Shown: positions 1-9,190, numbered from the stretch's first letter. The stretch is 64,000 nt of DNA from UBA1479 sp963972065 (GCA_963972065.1 CAXAVJ010000007.1:8006-72005), one strand, 5' to 3'. Numbers and translations: made by a program. Notes: generated by a model not told the origin, from the sequence alone.

Positions 1-563
1 TTGGACGTCATGTATTCCACGTAGTTGCGGGTAATCATGGGATTGCCCGCCTCGGCATGGACGACGTAGAGCATCAGCGCGATCCAGCCGAGGGCCGCCG
101 AGGCCCCGGCGAGAACGATGTAGCCCGGCTCGAACCGAATGGCGCGGAGTGCGATGAAGATGAACACGTACATCAGCGTCGGCGCTTTCAGATAAAAGCT
201 CGCCGGTTGCATATACTGGATATGAAACGACCAGATCAGCAGCATCAGCAGCCCGACGTCGATCACCACCGAGATCATCAGGAAAGGCTTGGTCAAGGTG
301 CCGCGATAGGCGGCAATCAGCCGCGCCAGGGTGAACAGGAAATAGAACCCCAAGGCGAAGGGCACCAGATTGAAATCCGGGTTGGTCGCGGTCTTGGGCG
401 CCACGGCCCACAGGCTGGCGAACAGCACGACCAGCAGCATCTGCACCCAACTGATCAGCTTTTCGCTCTGCAGTTGTTGGCGGGCGATGCGGTCGCGCAC
501 GCGGGCGGGCAGCCGCCCGGAAGCGGGTTCACCGAAGATGAAGGTCATGCAGGACGTCCACAT
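1..563 (-). CDS. Membrane adenylate/guanylate cyclase-like protein, N-terminal part
   Basis: The reading frame runs off the left edge, so only about 187 N-terminal residues are visible. After a basic cytoplasmic stretch (residues 8-33) there are about five hydrophobic segments at roughly 36-56, 65-86, 94-115, 130-142 and 147-167, with the conserved-looking stretches IWSFHIQYMQPASFYLKAP and LRAIRFEPGYIVLAG. From memory these resemble the six-TM N-terminal module of alphaproteobacterial class III adenylate cyclases; the catalytic domain would lie outside the window. The start could equally be the in-frame ATG at 548; neither has an obvious ribosome binding site. Family assignment is moderate because no catalytic motif is visible. 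Confidence 0.55.
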   Translation of the reverse strand, partial: MWTSCMTFIFGEPASGRLPARVRDRIARQQLQSEKLISWVQMLLVVLFASLWAVAPKTATNPDFNLVPFALGFYFLFTLARLIAAYRGTLTKPFLMISVVIDVGLLMLLIWSFHIQYMQPASFYLKAPTLMYVFIFIALRAIRFEPGYIVLAGASAALGWIALMLYVVHAEAGNPMITRNYVEYMTS

Positions 564-691
564 GTCCGAACGATGGACTGTCCCGGACAAATGCTCAATC
601 ACGGAATGCGGGCTCCCCTTTGGCTGTGGGGGCCTGTCTAGCAGAGCGGCATGCTCACCGGGAATTCACGGCTGCGTCATCGGAAAGGGGA

Positions 692-1393
692 TCAGGCGGC
701 ATGCTCGCCGGCATCTGTGCCGTTTTCCTGGCGCAACGCTTCCTTCACCGCCTCGCATTTGTTCTGCAGGTGGTCGCGCAGGACCTTGGCCAGTCCGGGG
801 CCGTCGCGGGCTTCCAGGGTGGCCAGCATGTCTTCGTGTTCGGCCATGGCCTGCTTCCAGCGTTGGGACGTGATGGAGGAAATATAGCGCGCCCGGCGGA
901 TGCGTCCGGCCAAGCCTTCATACATGGCGACCAGCAGATCGTTGCCGGCCGAGCCCATGATCTTTTCGTGGATCTTCTGGTTGAGGGCGAAATACTCCGC
1001 CCGCTCCCCTCGCGTGTGGTGCAGGGCCATTTGGTAATGCAAGGCGCGCAGTTCGGCCAGATCGGCCTCCGACGCATTGGCGCAGGCCAGTTCCCCGGCG
1101 AGCGCTTCCAGGGCGCCCATGACGGGAAACATCTCGTCGACATCGGCGGCGGTCAGCTTGGCGACCCGGGCTCCCCGGTTGGGCAGCAGTTCCAAAACGC
1201 CTTCCGACGCCAGCACCTTCAAGGCTTCGCGCAATGGCGTGCGGGAAATGCCCAGCGTTTCGCACAAAAGCCGTTCCGGCACCTTGTCCCCCGGTTTCAG
1301 GTCGCCGTCATAGACCATGGCCCGGACCCGGTTGACGATGGTGTCGTGCAGGGAAGTGCGCGGGATGGGGCGGGATAAGGTGCTCTCGTCCAT
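692..1393 (-). CDS. GntR-family (FadR/FCD-type) transcriptional regulator
   Basis: The 233-residue protein has an N-terminal winged helix-turn-helix (about residues 12-75) with typical GntR motifs such as GDKVPERLLCETLGISRTPL, REAL and LASEGVLEL, followed by an all-helical FCD ligand-binding domain (about 85-215). The ATG at 1393 is chosen because GGAG lies 10-14 bases upstream; an upstream extension exists in frame but adds a low-complexity tail. It lies directly downstream of the FAD/Fe-S dehydrogenase on the same strand, and the divergent serine-glyoxylate aminotransferase is nearby, so it probably senses an organic acid of that pathway. The inverted repeat at 4589-4619 is a candidate operator. 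Effector unknown. Confidence 0.9.
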   Translation of the reverse strand: MDESTLSRPIPRTSLHDTIVNRVRAMVYDGDLKPGDKVPERLLCETLGISRTPLREALKVLASEGVLELLPNRGARVAKLTAADVDEMFPVMGALEALAGELACANASEADLAELRALHYQMALHHTRGERAEYFALNQKIHEKIMGSAGNDLLVAMYEGLAGRIRRARYISSITSQRWKQAMAEHEDMLATLEARDGPGLAKVLRDHLQNKCEAVKEALRQENGTDAGEHAA

Positions 1394-1419
1394 GATGGTC
1401 ACTCCGTACTCAAAAAGGA

Positions 1420-1496
1420 AACCACAGAGGCAGTGAGGCGGTGAGAAGGAAGAAAGGATTTTTTTATCTTCTGACTGCCTCACTGCCTCAGTGGTT
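1420..1496. repeat. Imperfect inverted repeat between dehydrogenase and GntR gene
   Basis: Two 20-base arms (1420-1439 and 1477-1496) are reverse complements with one mismatch, separated by 37 bases. The right arm overlaps the last codons and stop of the dehydrogenase gene. The arms are built from short GAGGCAGTGAGGC-type units, so it may be a dispersed repeat that can fold as a long hairpin in the transcript. No T-run follows, so a simple intrinsic terminator is not supported. Confidence 0.6.
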
Positions 1497-4481
1497 CAAA
1501 TAATCATCAAGAACCCGCGCGACGTGCACGGCTTCGCGGGGCGTGCCGTCGGCGATCTGATGGCGGCAGCTGGTGCCGTCGGCGACGATCACCGTGTCGC
1601 CGTCAGCCTCCCGGACGGCAGGCAGCAGCGACAATTCGCCCATGCGCTTGGAGACATCGACGTTGTCGGTGTCGTAGCCGAAGGCCCCAGCCATGCCGCA
1701 GCAGCTTGAATCGACCGTCTCCACATTCAGGCCCGGCACCAGACGCAGCGTGGTCTCCACCGCGCCCATGGCGGCGAAGGCCTTCTGGTGGCAGTGACCG
1801 TGCAGCAGCGCCTTACCGTCCTTGGCGTCTTTCAGCGGCAGGGTCAGGTTTCCGGCGGCGGCTTCGCTCGCCAGGAATTCCTCGAACAGCATGGCCTTGG
1901 CGGCCAAGGCCTTGGTGTCGTCGCCCGGCAGCAGGACCGTGAACTCGTCGCGCAGGGTCAAAAGACACGACGGCTCCAGCCCGACGATGGGCACGCCCGC
2001 GTCGACGAAGGGCTTCAAGGCGTCGAGCGTGCGCTTTGCTTCCGCCTTCGCCTCCTCGGCCAGACCGGCGGCCAGGAAGGTGCGGCCACAGCACAGCGGC
2101 CGCGTGCGGTCCGGGGCCTGGGCGGTGACGACGCGGTAGCCGGCGGCGGTCAGCACCCGGCGCGCGGCGGCTAGGTTCTCGGGCTCGAAATAGGTGTTGA
2201 AGGTGTCACCCAGAAGGACGACCGCCTTGCCCGCCGGACAGGAATTCGGGTCGACCGGGGTCGCGCCCTTGTCCGGCGTCGCGGCCCAGCGGGGCAGGGT
2301 CCGCTCGGCGGAAAAGCCCAGCAGCTTTTCCGACAGCCAGGCGGCGCCGGGGATCGTGTCACGCAGGTTCAGCAGCCAGGAAACTTTGCTGGCGGCGGGG
2401 GCATAGCGCGGCAGATAGGCGACCAGCCGGTCGAACAGGCGCAGCCCGTGGCGCTTGTTGTACTGGTTCAGGAATTCGATCTTCATGCGCGCCATGTCGA
2501 CGCCCGTCGGGCATTCGCGCTTGCAGCCCTTGCAGCCGACGCAAAGCTTCATGGTCGCGGCCATGTCGTCGGAGGTAAAGGCGTCGGGGCCCAACTGGCC
2601 CGAGATGGCGAGGCGGAGCGTATTGGCGCGGCCCCGGGTCAGATGTTGTTCATCCCCCGTGGCGCGATAGGACGGGCACATCACCCCGGCGTCGCGTTTG
2701 CGGCAGGCCCCGTTGTTGTTGCACATCTCGACCGCGCCGGCGAAGCCGCCCCAGTCGGACCAGTCGAGGACCGTCGCGATCTCCTGCGTCTGATAGCCGG
2801 GCTTGAAACGGAACAGGCTGCGGTCGTCCATCTTGGGCGGGTCGACGATCTTGCCCGGGTTCATCAGGCCCGTGGGATCGACCGTGTTCTTGACCTCCTT
2901 GAAGGTCTCGATCATGCGGCTGCCGAACATGGCTTCGTGGAATTCTGAGCGCACCAGCCCGTCGCCGTGTTCGCCCGAGTGAGATCCCTTGTATTCGCGG
3001 ACCATCTCGAAGGCTTCCTCGGCGATGGCGCGCATCTGCTTGGCACCCAGCTCCTGTTTCAGGTTGATCACCGGCCGCACGTGCAAGGTCCCGACGGAAG
3101 CATGGGCGTACCAAGTGCCTTCCGTGTTGTGCTTGTGAAACACCTGCGTCAGGCGGTCGGTGTATTCGGCCAGGTCCTCCAGGCGCACGGCGCAGTCCTC
3201 GACGAAGGAGATCGGTTTGCCGTCCCCTTTCATGGACATCATGATGTTGAGACCCGATTTTCGGACCTCCCAGACGTCGCGCTGGAACGCCGGGTCCACG
3301 GCCTCGACCACCGCGTCGGGGAAGCCCAGGTCGGCCATCATCTCGACCAGTTGTGCAAGCTTGGCGAGCAGGGGCGCGCGTTCCTCCCCCGCGAATTCGA
3401 CCAGCAGCAGGGCGTCCGGCTCCCCCTTCACGAAGCGTTCGACCGTGGGGCGGAAAATCTCGATGTCGCGGGCCAGACCGATCATGGTGCGGTCGACCAG
3501 TTCCACCGCCGCGGGGCCCAGGGTCACCAGATGCTGGGCCGCGTCCATGCATTTGTAGAAGGTCGGGAAATGACAGACGCCCAGCACCTTGTGCTTCGGC
3601 AGGGGCTGCAGGTCCAGGTGAAGCTTGGTCGAAAAGGCCAGCGTGCCTTCCGATCCGATCAAAAGATGCGCCAGGTTGGGGTGGGTCTGCTGGCGGTACA
3701 GCGTCGCCTCGGCCCAGGGGCCCTTGGGCGCGCCGCCCGGCATCAGGGAATCGATGTTGTAGCCGCCGACCCGGCGCATCAGGTCGGGGAAGGACTGGCG
3801 GATGTGGTCGCCCTCGCGCCGGCCGAGGTCGAGCAGCTTGGCGACCAACTCCTGCTGCACGGCGTCGAGCTTGGCCGCGGGCGCGTTGTCGGAGACTTCG
3901 CCGAAGCGCATGGCGCGGCCGTCCATGGTCACGGCGTCGATGGCGCGCACGTTGTCGCGCATGGTGCCGTAGACGATGGAGCGCGAGCCGCAGGAATTGT
4001 TGCCGGCCATGCCGCCGATGGTGGCGCGCGACGAGGTCGAGACGTCGACCGGGAACCACAGGCCGTGGGGCTTGAGATAGGCGTTCAGATGATCCAGCAC
4101 CAAGCCCGGTTCGACCAGGGCCTGGCGCCCCGAGGCATCGAAGTCGAGAATTTTGTTCAGATGTTTCGACAGATCGACGACTAGCGCCTCGCCCACGGTC
4201 TGGCCGCATTGCGAGGTGCCGCCGCCGCGCGGCAAAATCGGCACGCCGGCGTCGCGGGCGATGGCGATGATCGTTTCCACGTCTTCCGCGTCCTCGGGCA
4301 CGACGACGCCCAAGGGTTCGATCTGATAGATCGAGGCGTCCGTCGAATAGCGCCCGCGCGAGAACGGATCGAACAGGACCTGGCCCTTGATCGCGGCCTT
4401 CAGGCGGCGGGCGAGGGCCGCATCACCCTTGGCCGGGCGGTTGCGGGGGGCGGTGGCGAGAGCGGTGTCGGACGGGGCCAT
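1488..4481 (-). CDS. FAD-binding and Fe-S-binding 2-hydroxyacid dehydrogenase (YdiJ-like)
   Basis: This 997-residue protein fuses a GlcD-like flavin half to a GlcF-like iron-sulfur half. The N-terminal FAD_binding_4 (PCMH) domain includes LPRGGGTSQCGQTVG and IGGMAGNNSCGSRS; a FAD-oxidase C-terminal domain follows; then [4Fe-4S] ligand motifs (LCVGCKGCKRECPTGVDM) and two CCG motifs (LCCGRTFLAAG, SSCCGMAGAFGYD). Length and order match E. coli YdiJ, known as a D-2-hydroxyglutarate dehydrogenase, and related D-lactate/glycolate dehydrogenases. Position opposite a serine-glyoxylate aminotransferase suggests a 2-hydroxyacid such as glycolate, D-glycerate or 2-hydroxyglutarate as substrate (inference). 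A TTG start at 4547 would extend it by 22 residues; ATG at 4481 is preferred. Confidence 0.88.
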   Translation of the reverse strand: MAPSDTALATAPRNRPAKGDAALARRLKAAIKGQVLFDPFSRGRYSTDASIYQIEPLGVVVPEDAEDVETIIAIARDAGVPILPRGGGTSQCGQTVGEALVVDLSKHLNKILDFDASGRQALVEPGLVLDHLNAYLKPHGLWFPVDVSTSSRATIGGMAGNNSCGSRSIVYGTMRDNVRAIDAVTMDGRAMRFGEVSDNAPAAKLDAVQQELVAKLLDLGRREGDHIRQSFPDLMRRVGGYNIDSLMPGGAPKGPWAEATLYRQQTHPNLAHLLIGSEGTLAFSTKLHLDLQPLPKHKVLGVCHFPTFYKCMDAAQHLVTLGPAAVELVDRTMIGLARDIEIFRPTVERFVKGEPDALLLVEFAGEERAPLLAKLAQLVEMMADLGFPDAVVEAVDPAFQRDVWEVRKSGLNIMMSMKGDGKPISFVEDCAVRLEDLAEYTDRLTQVFHKHNTEGTWYAHASVGTLHVRPVINLKQELGAKQMRAIAEEAFEMVREYKGSHSGEHGDGLVRSEFHEAMFGSRMIETFKEVKNTVDPTGLMNPGKIVDPPKMDDRSLFRFKPGYQTQEIATVLDWSDWGGFAGAVEMCNNNGACRKRDAGVMCPSYRATGDEQHLTRGRANTLRLAISGQLGPDAFTSDDMAATMKLCVGCKGCKRECPTGVDMARMKIEFLNQYNKRHGLRLFDRLVAYLPRYAPAASKVSWLLNLRDTIPGAAWLSEKLLGFSAERTLPRWAATPDKGATPVDPNSCPAGKAVVLLGDTFNTYFEPENLAAARRVLTAAGYRVVTAQAPDRTRPLCCGRTFLAAGLAEEAKAEAKRTLDALKPFVDAGVPIVGLEPSCLLTLRDEFTVLLPGDDTKALAAKAMLFEEFLASEAAAGNLTLPLKDAKDGKALLHGHCHQKAFAAMGAVETTLRLVPGLNVETVDSSCCGMAGAFGYDTDNVDVSKRMGELSLLPAVREADGDTVIVADGTSCRHQIADGTPREAVHVARVLDDYLNH

Positions 4482-4588
4482 GGGCGGGATCGCCGTTGTT
4501 GTTTTCAGGACAGGGTCAGAGTGTAGCAAATTGCATTCAAAATTCAATAAGGCAAATCAAGGGTGACTGAGAAAGGACGATGTCATGT

Positions 4589-4619
4589 ATTATATCTCAT
4601 TGTAATTAAATGATATAAT
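4589..4619. promoter_or_regulatory. Inverted repeat, candidate GntR operator in the divergent promoter region
   Basis: The 254-base region between the two divergent genes (4482-4735) has an AT-rich core with ATTATATC (4589-4596) and its exact reverse complement GATATAAT (4612-4619), 15 bases apart. Symmetric sites of this kind are typical for GntR/FCD regulators, and such a regulator is encoded at the end of the leftward unit. The assignment is inferred from position and symmetry only. Confidence 0.4.
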
Positions 4620-4735
4620 TTGTTTTTATAGGCCGCCGGATGAATCCCGGTTGCTTGGGCAAAAAATGTATGCATAATTCCAGGGCCATCGCGTCCCCTG
4701 ACGCGAAAACCCGAATGTAAAGAGGACATCCGATC

Positions 4736-5914
4736 ATGACTGTGCGCCGCGGCCGCCATTTCCTGCAGATTCCGGGCCCCTCCAACACGCCCGACCGCAT
4801 CCTTCGCGCCATGGACAACCCGGTGATGGATCACCGCGGCCCCGATTTCGCCGACCTGGGCCTGTCCTGCCTGGACGGCATGAAGAAGGTGTTCAAGACG
4901 GAAAAATGCGACGTCGTGATCTATCCCGCGTCGGGCACCGGCGCCTGGGAAGCGGCCATGGCCAATACCATGTCGCCGGGCGACCGGGTGCTGATGTACG
5001 AAACCGGGCAGTTCGCCACCTTGTGGAAGAACCTGGCCCTGCGTCTGGGTCTGGTGCCCGAATTCATCGACGGTGACTGGCGCCACGGCGTCGATGCCGC
5101 CGCCATTGAGGCGCGCCTGAACGAGGATACCGACCGCGAGATCAAGGCCGTCTGCATGGTCCATAACGAAACGTCGACGGGCGTGACCTCGCGGGTCAAG
5201 CTGGTGCGCGAAGCCATCGACCGCACGGGCCACCCGGCCCTGTTCATGGTCGACACCATCTCGGGCCTGGCCTCTGCCGATTTCCGCCAGGACGAATGGG
5301 GCGTCGACGTCGCCGTCGCCGGCTCGCAGAAGGGCCTGATGCTGCCGCCGGGGCTCAGCTTCAACTGCGTCTCGAAAAAGGCGCAGGAAGTCGCCAAGAC
5401 GTCGACCCTGCCCAAGTCCTATTGGGCCTGGGACGAGATGATCACCATGAACAAGACCGGCTATTTTCCCTATACGCCGGCGACCAACCTGCTCTACGGC
5501 CTCAAGGAAGCCATCGCCATGCTGATGGAGGAGGGGCTCGATAACGTGTTCGCCCGCCACGACCGCATGGCCGAAGCGACCCGCCGCGCCGTCCGCGCCT
5601 GGGGTCTGGAGGTTCTGTGCCAGGAGCCCAAGGAATATTCCCCCGTGCTGACCGCCGTGGTCATGCCCGAGGGCCATAGCGCCGACAACTTCCGCAAGGT
5701 GACGCTCGAAAACTTCGACATGTCGCTGGGCAACGGGCTCAACAAGATCGCCGACAAGGTGTTCCGCATCGGCCATCTGGGCGACTTCAACGAACTGATG
5801 TTGATGGGTACCCTGTCGGGCGTGGAAATGGGCCTGGAACTGGCCAAGGTGCCGCATGAAAAAGGCGGCGTCGATGCGGCCATGGCCTATCTGGTCAACC
5901 CGCAGGCCCGCTGA
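4736..5914 (+). CDS. sgaA: Serine-glyoxylate (alanine-glyoxylate type) aminotransferase
   Basis: A 392-residue class V PLP-dependent aminotransferase. The N-terminal IPGPSNTPDRILRAM, the HNETSTGV segment and the PLP-lysine motif GSQKG (Lys199) identify it. It transfers an amino group from serine (or alanine/aspartate) to glyoxylate, giving glycine. The closely related aspartate-glyoxylate aminotransferase BhcA of the beta-hydroxyaspartate cycle is an alternative, but bhcB, bhcC, bhcD and the IclR-type bhcR are absent here. It is followed after 58 bases by a class III CoA-transferase on the same strand and faces a dehydrogenase/GntR unit, suggesting a shared glyoxylate or serine pathway. Confidence 0.87.
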   Translation: MTVRRGRHFLQIPGPSNTPDRILRAMDNPVMDHRGPDFADLGLSCLDGMKKVFKTEKCDVVIYPASGTGAWEAAMANTMSPGDRVLMYETGQFATLWKNLALRLGLVPEFIDGDWRHGVDAAAIEARLNEDTDREIKAVCMVHNETSTGVTSRVKLVREAIDRTGHPALFMVDTISGLASADFRQDEWGVDVAVAGSQKGLMLPPGLSFNCVSKKAQEVAKTSTLPKSYWAWDEMITMNKTGYFPYTPATNLLYGLKEAIAMLMEEGLDNVFARHDRMAEATRRAVRAWGLEVLCQEPKEYSPVLTAVVMPEGHSADNFRKVTLENFDMSLGNGLNKIADKVFRIGHLGDFNELMLMGTLSGVEMGLELAKVPHEKGGVDAAMAYLVNPQAR

Positions 5915-5972
5915 TCCGAACCGCGGCGCAGCGCGGACAGGATGCAGATAAGAAGAAACGGAAGGAAACATC

Positions 5973-7184
5973 ATGGCACGAGGTGACGGGCCGCTCGGCG
6001 GCATGAAGGTCTTGGACCTGACCCATGTGATGGCCGGGCCGACCTGTGCCCTCATGCTGGCCGACATGGGTGCCGACGTGATCAAGGTGGAAAAGCTGCC
6101 GGGCGGCGACGACCCGCGCCGCGCGGCCCCGCCCAAGATCGGCGACGAAGCCGCCGCCTTCCTGGTCATGAACCGGGGCAAGCGGTCGGTCGCCGTCGAC
6201 CTCAAAACCCCGGGCGGTCAGGCCGCCGTGCGGCGCATGGCGCTCGAGGCCGATGTGCTGCTGGAAAACTACCGCCAGGGCACCCTGGCTAAGCTGGGCC
6301 TGGATTACGACACCCTGAAAAAGGAAAACCCCAAGCTGGTGTGGTGCTCGATCTCCGGCTTCGGGCAGACGGGCCCTTACGCGGAACGCGGCGGCTTCGA
6401 TCTGATCGCCCAGGGCATGTCGGGGCTCATGCATATCACCGGCGAGGGCCCGGGACGCCCGCCCTGCAAGGTCGGCTCGCCGATCACCGACATCACCGCC
6501 GGCCTGCTGGCCGCCATGGGCGTGTCCGCCGCCTATGCCCATGCGGTCAAGACCGGCCAGGGCCAGGTCGTCGATACCTCTTTGTTCGAGGCCGGGATCA
6601 TTCATACCTACTGGCAGTCGGCGATCGCCTTCGCGACCGGGGAATCCCCCGCCGCCATGGGCTCGGCCCATCCCCTGAACGCCCCCTATCAGGCGTTCGA
6701 AACCGCCGACGGCTGGATCACCTGCGGTGCCGCCAATCAGCGGACCTGGGAGCGCCTGCTTGAAGCCCTCGACAATCCGGCCATCGCCGACGATCCCCGG
6801 TTCACGGACAACACCGGGCGCATGGCCAACCGCCAGGCGCTCGAAGACGTGCTGACGCCGATCTTCAAATCGAAACCCTCCGCCGACTGGCTCGCCACGT
6901 TCGACGCCGTCGGCCTGCCCGCCGGGCCGGTCCTCGACATCACCCAGATGCACGCCGACCCGCACGCCATTGCCCGCGACATGATCGTCGAGGTGCCGCA
7001 CAAGACCCTCGGCACCGCCAAGGCGTTGGGCATGCCGGTGAAGTTTTCCGGCACGCCGGCCAAGACGGACCAGGGCGCGCCTGTCTACGGTCAGCACACG
7101 CGGGAAGTTCTCGCCGAATACGGCTATGGCGCCGACGAAATCCAGAGCCTGATCGATACGGGGGCCGTGATTGCCGCCGACTAG
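5973..7184 (+). CDS. CaiB/BaiF (class III) CoA-transferase
   Basis: A 403-residue family III CoA-transferase, full length. Diagnostic segments are LDLTHVMAGPTCALMLADMG at the N-terminus, NRGKRSVAVDLKTPGG, GFGQTGPYAERGGFD and TGQGQVVDTSLFEA. Asp173 in SPITDITAG aligns with the catalytic Asp169 of formyl-CoA transferase. The enzyme moves CoA between carboxylic acids through aspartyl-CoA intermediates; its acids cannot be told from sequence. Its placement behind sgaA suggests activation of a C2-C4 acid linked to glyoxylate metabolism (inference). The stop codon overlaps the convergent protease gene by four bases. Confidence 0.9.
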   Translation: MARGDGPLGGMKVLDLTHVMAGPTCALMLADMGADVIKVEKLPGGDDPRRAAPPKIGDEAAAFLVMNRGKRSVAVDLKTPGGQAAVRRMALEADVLLENYRQGTLAKLGLDYDTLKKENPKLVWCSISGFGQTGPYAERGGFDLIAQGMSGLMHITGEGPGRPPCKVGSPITDITAGLLAAMGVSAAYAHAVKTGQGQVVDTSLFEAGIIHTYWQSAIAFATGESPAAMGSAHPLNAPYQAFETADGWITCGAANQRTWERLLEALDNPAIADDPRFTDNTGRMANRQALEDVLTPIFKSKPSADWLATFDAVGLPAGPVLDITQMHADPHAIARDMIVEVPHKTLGTAKALGMPVKFSGTPAKTDQGAPVYGQHTREVLAEYGYGADEIQSLIDTGAVIAAD

Positions 7185-8164
7185 GGCCGCGGCTTTAAGA
7201 TCAGGGTGATTTCACGAATCGCTCCGCCGCGCCGCACGGTCAGGGCGACGGTATCCCCCGCGTGATGGCGGAACAAGGATGCGCGAACCTGCCCCGGTGA
7301 CGTGACGGGCCTGCCGTCGGCTTTTGTGATGATATCTCCGGCATCGATTCCGGCCGTGAAGGCGGGGCCGTCCGGTGTCACTTCAACCACCGCAACGCCG
7401 CCGGTCTGTTCCTGTTGTTGGGCGGACAGTAACCCCGTCTCCATCCCCGCCGTGGTTTCGATGACCTTGCCGTGGGCGGCCAGGTCGCGGACGACCCGCG
7501 CGACAATCGGCTGAGACGCGGCGAAGTTGACGCCGATGTTGGCATCAGACCCTTGCGCGAAGATGGCCGAGACCATGCCGATCAGGCGGCCCTTACCGTC
7601 GACCAGGGCTCCTCCCGAGCCGCCCGGATTGACGGCCGCGTCGGTCTGAATGAAATCCTCGATCTCGTTGAACCCGGCATTGGCCCGGCCCACCGCCGAG
7701 ACGACGCCGCAGGACACGGAAATTCCCCGGCCGAACGGATTGCCGATGGCGCAGGCCGGTTCGGCCAGATTTGGTTCGGGCCCCGGCTCGGCCACGGGCA
7801 GGTCGATGGCGGCCTTCAGCAGGGCGATGTCTGTCGCCTTGTGGCGGCCGACGATTTCGGCGGGAACCGTGCGGCCGTCGCTCAGGCGAACGCGGACACT
7901 GACGGCGTTGCCCAGCACATGATCGTTGGTCGCGACATAGCCGCCGGGCAGGACCGCGACGCCGGAGCCTTCCGGGGCGATGCGCCCATCGGCGCTTTTC
8001 GGCGCGAAGCCGGGCCGCACGCCTTGCCAACTCGGCAACACGACGACCACGGACTGTGCCGCCTTGGCCACGGCGGCGGGGTCGATGCCGTCGGCTGTTC
8101 CCATGCGGGGTGCCAAAGCAAGGGTTGCCGCCAGGGCGGAAGCAATGAGAAAGCGTGCGCTCAT
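7181..8164 (-). CDS. Secreted S1C (HtrA/DegP-like) serine protease with one PDZ domain
   Basis: The 327-residue protein begins with a signal peptide (about residues 1-24, cleavage near GTADG). The trypsin-like domain has the catalytic triad His82 (ATNDHVLG), Asp112 (ATDIALLK) and Ser183 (NPGGSGGAL). A single PDZ domain follows at about 245-320 (GPAFTAGIDAGDIITKADG). It probably degrades or senses misfolded periplasmic proteins. With one PDZ it resembles DegS-like or short HtrA proteins, but lacks an evident membrane anchor apart from the signal peptide. The ATG at 8164 is preferred over upstream starts because GAAGG precedes it and the signal peptide follows immediately. Confidence 0.9.
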   Translation of the reverse strand: MSARFLIASALAATLALAPRMGTADGIDPAAVAKAAQSVVVVLPSWQGVRPGFAPKSADGRIAPEGSGVAVLPGGYVATNDHVLGNAVSVRVRLSDGRTVPAEIVGRHKATDIALLKAAIDLPVAEPGPEPNLAEPACAIGNPFGRGISVSCGVVSAVGRANAGFNEIEDFIQTDAAVNPGGSGGALVDGKGRLIGMVSAIFAQGSDANIGVNFAASQPIVARVVRDLAAHGKVIETTAGMETGLLSAQQQEQTGGVAVVEVTPDGPAFTAGIDAGDIITKADGRPVTSPGQVRASLFRHHAGDTVALTVRRGGAIREITLILKPRP

Positions 8165-8244
8165 GCCTTCGTCTTTACCATGATGCGAAGCGGCCTGCCG
8201 ACCTCTATATTGGCAGGTCAGGACTTGGGAGGAATTCCGACACA

Positions 8245-8727
8245 ATGAAGTTTGCGCGCACCATCCGGCTTGATGGCTCGGACCAGAATGTGTTCGACAA
8301 CCCGGCGGAACCGGGTGAATGGGCTGTCGCCGGCACCTTTGAATTCGCCGATGGCGATCCGTCTTTCTGGACCAATAAACAGCAGCTGGCGTTCAAAAGC
8401 GGTTGGCTCGGCCTCGGCAGTTTCGGGCGGTCGACCTTCGTGCAGGTCGCGGTGCTGCCCGACGGCCAGGTCGAGGATGCGGTGCGCGCCCTGGCCGGGT
8501 ATCTGTATGAACGCTACGGTGCCCCCGACATGATGGCGGCCCTTGATGCGGCCCGGGGCGAATGCCGCGACATGGCGGAGTTGTGCGACCATCCGGCAGG
8601 CACGCTTCTGGCCATCGAACGGGATCTGACCGACGAAGGCATTGCTGAGCGTGTACGCATCATCCCCGCTAAGGGCGACGGCCAGCACGCCCGCATCTGG
8701 GGTGTGGCGGGGGACGATCCGGCCTGA
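8245..8727 (+). CDS. DUF6505-like conserved hypothetical protein
   Basis: A 160-residue protein of unknown function. It starts MKFARTIRLD and contains EPGEWAVAGTFEF and LGLGSFGRSTFVQVAVL, which recall the alphaproteobacterial DUF6505 family (recognition only). No signal peptide or membrane segment is visible; the composition is that of a small soluble cytoplasmic protein. The start at 8245 is supported by GGGAGGAATT upstream, so an in-frame extension to 8155 is not used. It is divergent from the HtrA-like gene and precedes the bufferin operon by 159 bases. Confidence 0.75.
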   Translation: MKFARTIRLDGSDQNVFDNPAEPGEWAVAGTFEFADGDPSFWTNKQQLAFKSGWLGLGSFGRSTFVQVAVLPDGQVEDAVRALAGYLYERYGAPDMMAALDAARGECRDMAELCDHPAGTLLAIERDLTDEGIAERVRIIPAKGDGQHARIWGVAGDDPA

Positions 8728-8886
8728 ACGGCCCACAGAATCCGCCGTATTTCGCTCAACTCCGTCTCACACCCTTGTGATGCCCTGCGACGTCAACGTT
8801 ACGCCCACATTCGGAATGCACGGGTACACTCCCCATCGACCGGACACGAGAGCCGGGTCATAGGCTTCACCTAAGGAGAGTACCCA

Positions 8887-9153
8887 ATGTCGATCCAGAA
8901 AAAGACCGCCGGCGCCACGCTGGCCACCGCCGCCGCCGCCCTGTTCATCGCCGGTGCCGCCATGACGGTCGCCCCGACCGCGGCCCAGGCCGATGGTGTT
9001 AAATGCATGGGCGCCAATTCCTGCAAGGGCCACGGGTCCTGCAAGACCGCGTCCAACGAGTGCAAGGGCCACAACGCCTGCAAGGGCAAGGGCTGGGTGT
9101 CCACAAAATCCGAAAAGGAATGCATGGAAATGGGCGGCACGGTCGCCAAATAA
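8887..9153 (+). CDS. bufA1: Bufferin precursor peptide (BufA1 type, formerly DUF2282)
   Basis: An 88-residue precursor. A long signal peptide (residues 1-35, ending PTAAQA) is followed by a short mature part with six cysteines (Cys40, 46, 52, 59, 65, 79) in repeated motifs such as GANSCKGHGSC, GHNACKGKGW and ECMEMGG. This is the hallmark of bufferins, periplasmic ribosomal peptides whose cysteines are converted to thiooxazoles by an MNIO enzyme and which bind copper. A ribosome binding site (AAGGAGAG) precedes the ATG. It heads an operon with bufB and bufC, and an intrinsic terminator lies just after it, which should keep precursor expression above that of the enzymes. Confidence 0.93.
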   Translation: MSIQKKTAGATLATAAAALFIAGAAMTVAPTAAQADGVKCMGANSCKGHGSCKTASNECKGHNACKGKGWVSTKSEKECMEMGGTVAK

Positions 9154-9190
9154 CGGCACCCTGATCCCTGCCCGATACGACGGATTGCGG

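Noticed and set aside
2967..4184. Long open frame of 405 codons antisense to the dehydrogenase
   Set aside because: Typical shadow frame in GC-rich DNA; composition is biased and no family is recognisable, while the other strand encodes a full conserved enzyme.
4736..5914. Aminotransferase as BhcA of the beta-hydroxyaspartate cycle
   Set aside because: bhcB, bhcC, bhcD and the IclR-type regulator are absent, and the regulator here is GntR-type.
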